From: an uncultured Myxococcales bacterium
GTDB taxonomy: Bacteria; Myxococcota_A; Bradymonadia; Bradymonadales; Bradymonadaceae
Length of the DNA: 5,733 nucleotides
Direction of reading: 5' to 3'
NCBI GenBank assembly: GCA_913058025.1
Contig: CAJXPN010000335.1
Location: 1 to 5,733 of the forward strand
The notes below the pieces were generated by a model, which saw only the letters and a program-made list of their open reading frames with translations, made no database searches and was not told the DNA's origin. The position numbers and the translations under genes were made by a program. This document shows, one piece after another, positions 1 to 5,684 of this stretch (the first letter of the stretch is position 1; every line of letters begins with the position of its first letter).

Positions 1-48
1 CGAGATTTCTGCCTGTCTCGTGGGCTCGGAGATGTGTATAAGAGACAG
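1..48. other. Nextera P7-side sequencing adapter (not genomic)
   Basis: This is library adapter sequence. Bases 1-6 are the end of the Illumina P7 primer (CGAGAT), 7-14 an i7 index (TTCTGCCT, which I recall as the Nextera N703 index), 15-29 the Nextera read-2 linker, and 30-48 the 19-bp Tn5 mosaic end AGATGTGTATAAGAGACAG. Genomic DNA starts at 49. The same block occurs in reverse complement at the other end of the window. The fragment is therefore an untrimmed contig or molecule, and nothing can be inferred about what lies to its left in the genome. Confidence 0.98.
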
Positions 49-629
49 GCCATGTCGTAGGCGACCATGCTGGCGGGGACGAACGCCTCGAGCGTGAGGT
101 TCTTGCCGGCGGGGGCCTTCTTGACGACCTCGTGGACGAACGAGTCCGTCTGGACGGGGTCCTTGTTGGGATCCTTCTTGGGATCCTTGGGGTCGTCGAT
201 CGGATCCTTGGGGTCCCCGGTGGGCGCCTTGACCTTGGCCTTCTTGCGCGCCTTGGCCATGATCTCGGTGAGTTCGGGGGTGACGTAGTACTTCCCGATC
301 TCGACGCCTGGATCGGCCTCGATGGCCTTGACGAAGTCGGCCTCGGTCTTCTTGGCGGATTGATCCCGCGAGAACCGGACGACGCCGCGCATGACGTAGA
401 CCTTGGCGAGTTCGGGGCCGTCGATGCCCTTCTTCTCGGCGTACTTGATCGCGTCGCTGAGTTTGTCCTCGGCGTCGTCGAGTTCGATCATGTCGAAGTC
501 GTCCTGCGCGGCGACGAGCGCGTCCTCGAGGGGAGCGGTGTCTTGAGCGAAGGCGGGCGCGGCGACACAGAAGGTGGCGCAGAGCGCGACGAGCGCGGCG
601 AGTCGATGGAGCGGGGCGTATGCGTTCAT
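49..629 (-). CDS. Secreted TPR-like helical protein with KDP-rich linker, 3' end missing
   Basis: I cannot name this protein; its function is unknown. It starts at ATG 629-627 and gives 193 residues before the adapter cuts it off, with no stop. Residues 1-28 are a Sec signal peptide: a short positive n-region, a hydrophobic core (AALVALCATFCVAA) and an AFA|QD cleavage site, so the product is periplasmic or outer-membrane associated. Residues 33-130 are helical and TPR-like, with alternating Ala/Leu positions and the segment DFVKAIEADPG typical of a TPR helix pair. Residues 139-158 are a low-complexity linker of repeated KDP/DDP units. Residues about 163-193 (including APAGKNLTLEAFVPASM) look like the start of a beta-rich domain. 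No good ribosome binding site precedes the start. It lies 77 bp after the OmpA-family gene with no convincing terminator between, so it may be the last gene of that operon. In-frame adapter codons would add a false ACLLYTSPSPRDRQKS tail. Confidence 0.8.
156..216 (-). repeat. Short imperfect repeats encoding the KDP/DDP linker
   Basis: The plus strand shows repeated copies of a GGATCCTTG or GGGTCCTTG core, including three GGATCC sites. Read on the minus strand they encode AAGGATCC-type units, giving the residues GDPKDPIDDPKDPKKDPNKD. It is a charged, proline-punctuated spacer between the helical and putative beta domains of the surrounding gene. Repeats of this kind commonly change length by slippage, so the unit count may vary among relatives or be mis-assembled. 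Confidence 0.7.
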
Positions 630-706
630 GGGCTCGGTCTATCTGGGGAGGGAGGTCTCGTGAGGCGCGACCAGGCGAGGGCCAGGCCGCACGGGACGCG
701 TCGTGG

Positions 707-1876
707 TCACTGCTTGGTGATGTGGACCTCGACGCGGCGGTTGGCCGCCCTGCCCTCCTTGGTTTTGTTGTCCTCGATCGGGTTCTCCTCGCCGTAGCCG
801 ATCGAGATCATCCTGCCCTGGCTCACGCCGCGCTCGACGAGCGCGGCGACGACGGACGCGGCGCGGCGGTCGCTGAGCTTCTTGTTCGAGCGGTCGGAGC
901 CGCGGCTGTCGGTGTGGCCTTCGACGCGGATCTCGATGGACGGGTTGTCGATGAGCACCTGCGCGACCTCGTCGAGGAGCGGGAAGCTCACGTTCATGAT
1001 CGTGGCCTTGCTGGTCTTGAAGAAGACCTGCTGGCCGAGCTTGATCTGGCCGTTCTCGATCTTGACGAGCTTGCGCTCCTCGGGGCAGCCGTCCGAGTCC
1101 TGGTCGTTGTCGTAGTCCTCGGGCTCGTTCATGCACTCGTCGATGAGGTCGGCGATGCCGTCGTCGTCGTTGTCGACCTCGGCGCAGCCGTCGTCGTCGC
1201 GGTACCCGTCGAAGTCCTCGGCGGCGTCGGGGCAGTTGTCGTTGATGTCGGCGATGCCATCGAGGTCGTTGTCGAGCTCGGGGCAGCCGTCTTCATCGGC
1301 GTAGCCGTCGGCGTCACCGGGGACGTCGGGGCACTGGTCGGCGTCGTCGGGGATGCCGTCCTCGTCGTTGTCGAGCTCGGGGCAGCCATCGTCGTCGCGG
1401 TAGGAGTCGAAGTCCTCGGGCTCGTCGGGGCAGGTGTCCTGCTCGTCGAGGAGGCCATCGGCGTCGCGGTCCTTGGGGGTGGGCTTGGCGGCGACGACCT
1501 CGGTCTTCTTGGTCTCCTTGACGACCACGGCGACGGCCTGGTCGCGGCACTCGTCGAAGTCGGAGAGGAGGTCGGCCTCGCGGGCGTTGTTCTCGGCGAG
1601 GTCGAGGTGGTCCCCGGCGCGCACGAAGTTGCCCTGGCTGAGCTCGTAGCGGCCGAACTCGGTGTACGCCTTGGCGAGCGCGAGCTCACGGGGCGCGCAG
1701 CGGTACGCGCGCGTCTCCATTGAGTCGGTGAGCGACTGGACCTGGCTGGCCTGACCGCGCAGCTTCGCGCCGGTCGAGCACGCGGTCGCGAACAGCGAGA
1801 GCGCCATGACGAGCGCCGTGGCGGCGCCCATCCACGCGCGCGTTCTCGCGCGCTCCACCCTTTCGTATCCTCGCAT
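707..1876 (-). CDS. OmpA-family outer-membrane lipoprotein with TSP3 repeats
   Basis: Predicted 389-residue lipoprotein that likely ties the outer membrane to peptidoglycan. Numbering is from ATG 1876-1874, chosen because GGAG lies 5 bases upstream; an in-frame ATG at 1894 would add six residues but has no binding site. Residues 1-32 are a lipoprotein signal ending in LFATA, with Cys33 as lipidation site and Ser34 at +2. Residues about 56-106 are helical (CAPRELALAKAYTEFGRYEL...) and resemble DUF4398. Residues 136-267 are four thrombospondin type 3 repeats, rich in DxDxDG calcium-binding loops. Residues about 270-389 are the OmpA C-terminal domain, with GHTDSRG (Asp323), LSDRRA (Arg338) and NRRVEV. 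Asp323 and Arg338 have the 15-residue spacing of the diaminopimelate-binding Asp/Arg pair known from Acinetobacter OmpA. No beta-barrel is present, so it is not a porin. It follows the DUF4398-like gene by 21 bp, which suggests one transcript. Confidence 0.93.
   Translation of the reverse strand: MRGYERVERARTRAWMGAATALVMALSLFATACSTGAKLRGQASQVQSLTDSMETRAYRCAPRELALAKAYTEFGRYELSQGNFVRAGDHLDLAENNAREADLLSDFDECRDQAVAVVVKETKKTEVVAAKPTPKDRDADGLLDEQDTCPDEPEDFDSYRDDDGCPELDNDEDGIPDDADQCPDVPGDADGYADEDGCPELDNDLDGIADINDNCPDAAEDFDGYRDDDGCAEVDNDDDGIADLIDECMNEPEDYDNDQDSDGCPEERKLVKIENGQIKLGQQVFFKTSKATIMNVSFPLLDEVAQVLIDNPSIEIRVEGHTDSRGSDRSNKKLSDRRAASVVAALVERGVSQGRMISIGYGEENPIEDNKTKEGRAANRRVEVHITKQ
1076..1471 (-). 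repeat. Four tandem 99-bp (33-residue) TSP3 repeat units
   Basis: Four in-frame units of exactly 99 bp run on the minus strand: 1471-1373, 1372-1274, 1273-1175 and 1174-1076. Each encodes D-x-D-x-D-G, a C(P/M) step, an acidic stretch and then DxDGC(P/A)E. The eight cysteines alternate at spacings of 16 and 17 residues (positions 149, 165, 182, 198, 215, 231, 248 and 264 of the protein). The Asp pattern fits calcium-binding thrombospondin type 3 loops. At the DNA level the plus strand shows long GTC/GTCGTCGTC tracts. Confidence 0.9.
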
Positions 1877-1881
1877 CTGCG

Positions 1882-1885
1882 CTCC
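1882..1885 (-). promoter_or_regulatory. Ribosome binding site deciding the OmpA-family start
   Basis: GGAG on the minus strand sits 5 bases before the ATG at 1876-1874. The competing double ATG at 1894/1891 lies 3 bases after the previous stop and has no Shine-Dalgarno-like sequence. The shorter start also gives a normal n-region (MRGYERVERARTRAW) for the lipoprotein signal. Confidence 0.6.
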
Positions 1886-1897
1886 GCTCATCATGGG

Positions 1898-2377
1898 TCA
1901 GTCGTTGACGCCGTTGGTGTCGTCCAGGAAGTCCGCCTCTTCGACCCCGTTGGGGTCGTCGAGGATGGACTTCGCCTCATCCTTCTTCTTGCGCCGCTTC
2001 GCCTCGGGCGTGGTGCGTCGCTTGCGGCTCTTCCCCGTGAGCTCCTGGCGCGCCTGGCGCACCTTCTCGTCGGAGACGGGGGACCCGTTCCACGGATCCT
2101 CCTTGGCCTTCAGGAGCGCCGCGTCGGAGCTCTTCTTGGAGGCCTCTGCGTAATCCGCGGCGGCCTGGAAGTCCGAGTATCCCCACTCCTCCTTGGCCTT
2201 CTGAAGGAAGTGGCGCGCGGTGTAGTACTCGTAGGGCGCCGACTCGTCGGCGTCGGCGACGCGGGCACGCTCGAGCGCGTACTCGGCGTCGTTGATTCCG
2301 GCGGTCGCCGTCACGGGACCACAGCCCGTGAGCGCCAGGAGGCACACAGCGGCGAACGCATAAAGGATCGCTCTCAT
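1898..2377 (-). CDS. Small lipoprotein with DUF4398-like helical domain
   Basis: Predicted outer-membrane lipoprotein of 159 residues; molecular function unknown. The start at ATG 2377-2375 is set by an AGGAGG six bases upstream and by the signal peptide; the open frame runs back to 2485 but that part is not protein-like. Residues 1-18 are the lipoprotein signal, with lipobox LTGC and Cys19; Gly20 at +2 does not signal inner-membrane retention. Residues about 28-92 are an Ala-rich helical hairpin (NDAEYALERAR...YEYYTARHFLQKAKEEWG...FQAAADYAEASKKSSDAA) matching the style of DUF4398, which is often encoded beside OmpA-family proteins. Residues 115-136 are strongly basic (KSRKRR, KRRKKK). The last 21 residues are acidic and contain a near-duplicate, LDDPNGV then LDDTNGV. 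It is followed 21 bp later by the OmpA-family lipoprotein, whose N-terminal helical region looks related. The two probably act together in the envelope; this is inferred from context. Confidence 0.88.
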   Translation of the reverse strand: MRAILYAFAAVCLLALTGCGPVTATAGINDAEYALERARVADADESAPYEYYTARHFLQKAKEEWGYSDFQAAADYAEASKKSSDAALLKAKEDPWNGSPVSDEKVRQARQELTGKSRKRRTTPEAKRRKKKDEAKSILDDPNGVEEADFLDDTNGVND

Positions 2378-2383
2378 CACGGA

Positions 2384-2389
2384 CCTCCT
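2384..2389 (-). promoter_or_regulatory. Strong Shine-Dalgarno of the DUF4398-like lipoprotein gene
   Basis: A perfect AGGAGG on the minus strand lies six bases before the ATG at 2377-2375. It is the best ribosome binding site in the window, and it excludes the 36-residue upstream extension to 2485 as translated sequence. Confidence 0.85.
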
Positions 2390-2493
2390 CGAAGAAGGTG
2401 AGGGGTACCTCCAGGCGCCAGCGGCGCTCGGAGGACATCGCTCGAATACGGAGGCCAGCGTAACGCCAACACCCGAGAGGGGCAAGAACTAGG

Positions 2494-2522
2494 GAGGGAA
2501 GGCCGCTTACGCCGCCTCCCTC
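2494..2522 (-). terminator. Possible metK terminator hairpin
   Basis: On the minus strand, 14 bases after the metK stop, GAGGGAGGC (2522-2514) can pair with GCCTTCCCTC (2503-2494) with one bulged base and a 10-base loop. The following bases (CCTAGTTCTTGCC) are only mildly T-rich, so it is a weak or factor-assisted candidate. Its place between metK and the lipoprotein genes supports the reading that these are separate transcripts. Confidence 0.42.
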
Positions 2523-2536
2523 GCCACCAGGGCGCT

Positions 2537-3697
2537 TCAGATCGAGGCCTTGAGGGCCTCGGCCTTGTCGGTGCGCTCCCAGCTGAAGATGTCGCGACCG
2601 AAGTGCCCGTAGGCGGCGGTCTTCTTGAAGACGGGCCTGAGCAGGTCCAGGCTGGAGATGATCCCGGCGGGCTTGAGCTCGAAGTGCTCGCGCACGAGGT
2701 CGGCCAGGCGAGACTCGTCGGCCTTGCCGGTCCCGAACGTGTTGACCATGACGCTCACGGGCTCGGCCACGCCGATGGCGTAGGCGAGCTGAACCTCACA
2801 GCGGTCGGCCAGGCCGGCCGCCACGATGTTCTTGGCGATGTAGCGGGTCATGTAGGCCGCGGAGCGGTCGACCTTGGAGGGGTCCTTGCCGCTGAACGCG
2901 CCGCCGCCGTGGCGGCCCATGCCGCCGTAGGTGTCGACGATGATCTTGCGGCCCGTCAGGCCCGAGTCGCCCTGGGGCCCGCCCACGACGAAGCGACCGG
3001 TCGGGTTGATGTGGTACTTCGTGCCCGCGTGGAGGAGCTCCGCGGGCAGGATCGGCTTGATGATGGACTCCATCACCGCCTCACGGACCTCGTCGATGGT
3101 CACGCGCGCGAGGTGCTGCGTGGACACGACGACGGCGTCGATCGCCACCGGCTTGCTGTCCTCGTAGCGGACAGTGACCTGGCTCTTGGCGTCAGGGCCG
3201 AAGAAGTCGACCTCGCCCGACTTGCGCATGATCGACTGACGCTCGACCAGCTTGTGCGAGTACATGATCGGCATCGGCATGAGCTCGACCGTCTCGTTGC
3301 ACGCGTAGCCGAACATGAGCCCCTGGTCGCCGGCGCCCTGCTCGACGACCTCACCCATCTCGGGGACCACGCCCTGAGCGATGTCGGGGGACTGCTTGTC
3401 CAGCGCGATCTGGACCGAGCAGGTCTTGTAGTCGTAGCAGTAGTCGGTGGCGGAGTCGTAACCGATCTCCTTGATGGTGTCCCGGATCACGCCCGCGTAG
3501 TCCACGATCGCGGTCGTCGTGACCTCGCCGAAGATCATCGCGAGGCCCGTGTTCACGATCGTCTCGCACGCGACCTTGGCGTGCGGGTCCTGCGCCAGGA
3601 TGGCGTCGAGCACTGCGTCGGAGATCTGATCGGCGATTTTATCGGGGTGTCCCTCGCCGACCGACTCGGACGTGAACAGGCAATCCTTGAGCTCCAT
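2537..3697 (-). CDS. metK: S-adenosylmethionine synthetase (methionine adenosyltransferase)
   Basis: Cytosolic enzyme that makes S-adenosylmethionine from ATP and methionine, releasing phosphate and pyrophosphate; the product is the main methyl donor. The 386 residues match the usual bacterial length (about 380-400), so it appears complete. Visible family motifs, numbered from ATG 3697-3695: FTSESVGEGHPDKIADQISD at 8-27 with the catalytic His17 and metal-binding Asp19, GAGDQGLMFGYA at 121-132, PDAKSQVT at 168-175, HINPTGRFVVGGPQGDSGLTG at about 229-249 and the P-loop-like signature GGGAFSGKDPSKVDRSAAY at 264-282. A GTG directly precedes the ATG; I chose ATG. The binding site is weak, a purine run AAGAGAGAG. 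It lies 287 bp from malG and 159 bp before the lipoprotein gene, apparently its own transcription unit. No missing key residue was seen. Confidence 0.98.
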   Translation of the reverse strand: MELKDCLFTSESVGEGHPDKIADQISDAVLDAILAQDPHAKVACETIVNTGLAMIFGEVTTTAIVDYAGVIRDTIKEIGYDSATDYCYDYKTCSVQIALDKQSPDIAQGVVPEMGEVVEQGAGDQGLMFGYACNETVELMPMPIMYSHKLVERQSIMRKSGEVDFFGPDAKSQVTVRYEDSKPVAIDAVVVSTQHLARVTIDEVREAVMESIIKPILPAELLHAGTKYHINPTGRFVVGGPQGDSGLTGRKIIVDTYGGMGRHGGGAFSGKDPSKVDRSAAYMTRYIAKNIVAAGLADRCEVQLAYAIGVAEPVSVMVNTFGTGKADESRLADLVREHFELKPAGIISSLDLLRPVFKKTAAYGHFGRDIFSWERTDKAEALKASI

Positions 3698-3984
3698 CAC
3701 TACTCTCTCTTGAGTGTCATACCGCGCCCTCGCCCATGTGGGGGGGAACGCTCCAGAACATGACGTGTGGTACGCACCGACCTCGCCCGGGCACCTCCTG
3801 TGTCCGAGACCCGCTAATCAGCACGCGGTGAAACGCCACGATGCTTAGCCTCAACTGCACCCGAACACAAGGTGTTTTGGTGACGCTCGCGCCACCGCGG
3901 AGCCCTGAAAACGGCTGTGCGAGCGCGCGGGGGGACTCGCCCAACCGAAGAGGGGTGGCCAGGGCGCGGAGCGGCCACGCGAGC
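3698..3984 (-). other. Intergenic region between malG and metK (metK leader)
   Basis: A 287-bp stretch with no convincing gene. On the malG side it holds a possible terminator (3955-3978). Next comes a nested structure: CGCTCGC (3884-3890) pairs with GCGAGCG (3919-3925), enclosing AGCC/GGCT (3901-3904 and 3913-3916). A small inverted repeat AACAC-AAG-GTGTT lies at 3864-3876, and a four-pair CCGC/GCGG loop at 3811-3828. Directly before metK is a six-codon reading frame (3720-3700) ending two bases before the metK ATG. Any metK promoter must lie here, but I could not find a convincing -35/-10 pair. I did not recognise a SAM-I, SAM-II or SAH riboswitch. Confidence 0.6.
3955..3978 (-). terminator. 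Possible terminator hairpin after malFG
   Basis: On the minus strand, six bases after the malG stop, GTGGCC (3978-3973) and GGCCAC (3960-3955) form a perfect six-pair GC-rich stem with a 12-base loop, followed by CCCTCTTC. There is no real T-tract, so intrinsic termination would be weak. Its position just past the end of the permease operon is the main support. Confidence 0.38.
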
Positions 3985-4824
3985 CTACCCCTTGACAGCG
4001 CCCGCGGTGAGGCCTCCGATGAGGTACTTCTGGAGCTTGAAGAAGAGCGCCATGACCGGGAGCGACACGAGGATCGCGCCCGCGGCGAAGTAGCCCCACT
4101 GGGTCGAGTAGTCGCCCACGAACCGCTGGAGCACCACCGGCAGCGTCATCAGGCTCTCGTCGTTGAGGAAGGTCGCCGCGAGGATGAACTCGTTCCACGC
4201 GGTCATGAAGCTGAACAGCGCGGTCACCACGATCGCGGGCTTGGCGAGCGGCAGCACGATCTGCGTGAAGATCACCCACTGGCTCGCCCCGTCCATGAGC
4301 GCGGCCTCCTCCAGGTCCTTGGGGATCGTGTCGAAGTAGCCCTTGAGCATCCACACGCAGAAGGGGAGCGAGGAGGTCGAGTAGACGAGCACGAGCCCCG
4401 TGAGGGAGTTCAGCAGCTCGAGCTCGTCGAGCAGGATGTAGAGCGGGATCGCCATGACCACGCCGGGGAACATCTGCGTGATGAGGAAGCCGGCCATGCC
4501 GAGCTTGCGCCCAGGGAAGCGGAAGCGGCTGAACGCGTAGGCCGCCGTGCACGCCAGGATCACGCCGATGGCGGTCGTGGCGAGGCTCACCGCGATCGAG
4601 TTGAAGAGCTGACGCCAGAAGAGCCCGCCGTTCATCGTCATGAGGTGGATGAAGTTCGACGCGCTGACCTCGGTGGGCAGCGGGCTCGCCGACATCGAGA
4701 ACGACTGGGACGGCGAGAGCGCCATCTTGATGACCCAGAGGACCGGGTAGAGCACCACGGCGCACGCGGCGCACAGGGCGGCGTGGGTCGCGACGAGCTT
4801 GGGGGTCGAGATCGAACGTGCCAT
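3985..4824 (-). CDS. malG: Maltose-type ABC transporter permease MalG
   Basis: Inner-membrane permease, partner of MalF in an ATP-driven importer for maltose, maltodextrins or a related sugar; the substrate is inferred from family resemblance. It has 279 residues, complete, close to the usual 280-300. About six membrane helices are visible, near residues 13-34, 76-98, 110-132, 142-160, 197-219 and 244-263. The cytoplasmic EAA loop that docks on the ATPase is exact: EAA at 173-175, Gly179, Ile189 and LP at 191-192. The C-terminus YLIGGLTAGAVKG closely follows that of E. coli MalG (NGLTAGGVKG), which supports MalG over a generic sugar permease. The start codon lies one base after the malF stop (TGAcATG), with GGGGGA eight bases upstream inside malF, so translation is probably coupled. 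No MalK ATPase follows; metK comes next after 287 bp, so other subunits must lie elsewhere. Confidence 0.92.
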   Translation of the reverse strand: MARSISTPKLVATHAALCAACAVVLYPVLWVIKMALSPSQSFSMSASPLPTEVSASNFIHLMTMNGGLFWRQLFNSIAVSLATTAIGVILACTAAYAFSRFRFPGRKLGMAGFLITQMFPGVVMAIPLYILLDELELLNSLTGLVLVYSTSSLPFCVWMLKGYFDTIPKDLEEAALMDGASQWVIFTQIVLPLAKPAIVVTALFSFMTAWNEFILAATFLNDESLMTLPVVLQRFVGDYSTQWGYFAAGAILVSLPVMALFFKLQKYLIGGLTAGAVKG

Positions 4825-4825
4825 G

Positions 4826-5684
4826 TCAGTCGTCCCCCGTCTTGAGTTGGCCCGTGGCGCCCGAGTAGGCCAGGAGCACGAAGAAGATCAGCACGGAGTA
4901 GGCCGCGGCGTACCCGTACTGTTGCTGGCGGGTGAAGGCCCACTTGTAGGCCTCCGAGATGAGGATCTCGGTGCCCCCCTCCGGCTCACCGCCCGAGACC
5001 AGGTAGATGATGTTGAACATGTTGAACGTCCAGACCGTGCCCAGCACGACCGCCGGGACGAGCGCGGGGCGCAGCAGCGGGAAGACCACGTGGCGGAAGC
5101 GCTGCCACCAGGTCGCGCCGTCGACCTCGGCGGCCTCCTCGAGGTCGCGCGGGATCGCCTGGAGCGCCCCGAGCACCACGACCATCATGAAGGGGAACCC
5201 GAGCCAGGTGTTCGTGGCGACGTTGGCGGCGAAGGCCGTGGAGAACTGGGAGAACCAGCTGATCGGCTCGACGCCGAAGACGTCGAGCAGCCCGTTGATC
5301 GCGCCGAACTGCTTGTGGAACATCCCCTTCCAGATGAGCGCGGTGATGTAGTTGGGGATCGCCCACGGGACGATGAGCAGCACGCGGTAGATCCCGCGGA
5401 GCTTGAGCCAGGGCTCGCGCAGCAGCAGCGCCAGCCCCATCCCGATGGAGACGTGCAGCACGACGTTGGCCGCCGTCCACGCCACGGTCACCCCGAGCGT
5501 GAAGTAGAAGCTGAGCGGGTCGGTCAGGCCGTAGTCCGCGCTCGTGAGGATGTTCACGAAGTTGGCCAGCCCGACGAACGTGAACTCGCCGCCGCGGTGG
5601 GCGAAGAGGCTCACGGCCGAGCCCACCACGAAGGGAGCGACGATGAGCAGCATCATCCCGAAGACCGCGGGCGCCATGTACGCG
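4826..5684 (-). CDS. malF: Maltose-type ABC transporter permease MalF, 5' end missing
   Basis: Inner-membrane permease pairing with MalG. 285 genomic residues are present; the true N-terminus, perhaps 10-40 residues, is lost where the adapter begins at 5685. Residue 1 is Ala at 5683-5681. About six membrane segments are visible, near residues 3-27, 60-87, 98-118, 157-177, 207-230 and 257-276. The EAA loop reads EAA at 183-185, Gly189 and VFP at 200-202. VPWAIPNYITALIWKGMF and NTWLGFPFMM are close to E. coli MalF. The large periplasmic P2 domain of E. coli MalF is absent: only some 30 residues separate the first two helices, as in Gram-positive and many other MalF proteins. A naive call would start at 5713 and carry a false MGSEMCIRDS leader translated from adapter. 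The sugar-binding protein is probably encoded upstream, outside the window. malG follows after one base. Confidence 0.92.

Noticed and set aside
620..1723. Long plus-strand frame of 367 codons
   Set aside because: It is antisense to the OmpA-family gene; its Val/Asp/Gly/Leu-heavy product mirrors the GTC-rich complement of the calcium repeats and has no domain-like motif.
2415..2427. GCGCC-AGC-GGCGC inverted repeat before the lipoprotein gene
   Set aside because: Five pairs of pure GC in GC-rich DNA, with no T-tract or other context, are not enough to call an operator or terminator.
2391..2480. Promoter for the lipoprotein operon (TTGGCG ... TATTCG on the minus strand)
   Set aside because: The spacing of 15 bases and the poor -10 match make this no better than chance, although a promoter is expected in this gap.
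2378..2485. N-terminal extension of the DUF4398-like lipoprotein to 2485
   Set aside because: The extension is not conserved-looking and would bury the signal peptide; a perfect AGGAGG sits six bases before the internal ATG at 2377.
2603..3763. Plus-strand frame of 386 codons opposite metK
   Set aside because: It is a GC-skew shadow of metK; the product is Arg/Asp/Val/His-rich without motifs, and metK is unmistakable on the other strand.
3792..3799. AGGAGGTG, a strong Shine-Dalgarno-like motif on the minus strand before metK
   Set aside because: No ATG, GTG or TTG follows at a workable distance with a meaningful frame; probably chance in GC-rich DNA.
3698..3860. SAM-I, SAM-II or SAH riboswitch upstream of metK
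   Set aside because: I looked for the conserved cores by eye and recognised none; without a covariance search I will not call one.
3717..3944. 75-codon minus-strand frame upstream of metK
   Set aside because: It begins at TTG without a binding site, has no motif or signal peptide, and lies in the structured leader region.
3841..4845. Plus-strand frame of 334 codons opposite malG
   Set aside because: The product is an Arg/Glu/His-rich string typical of antisense frames; malG is clearly real on the minus strand.
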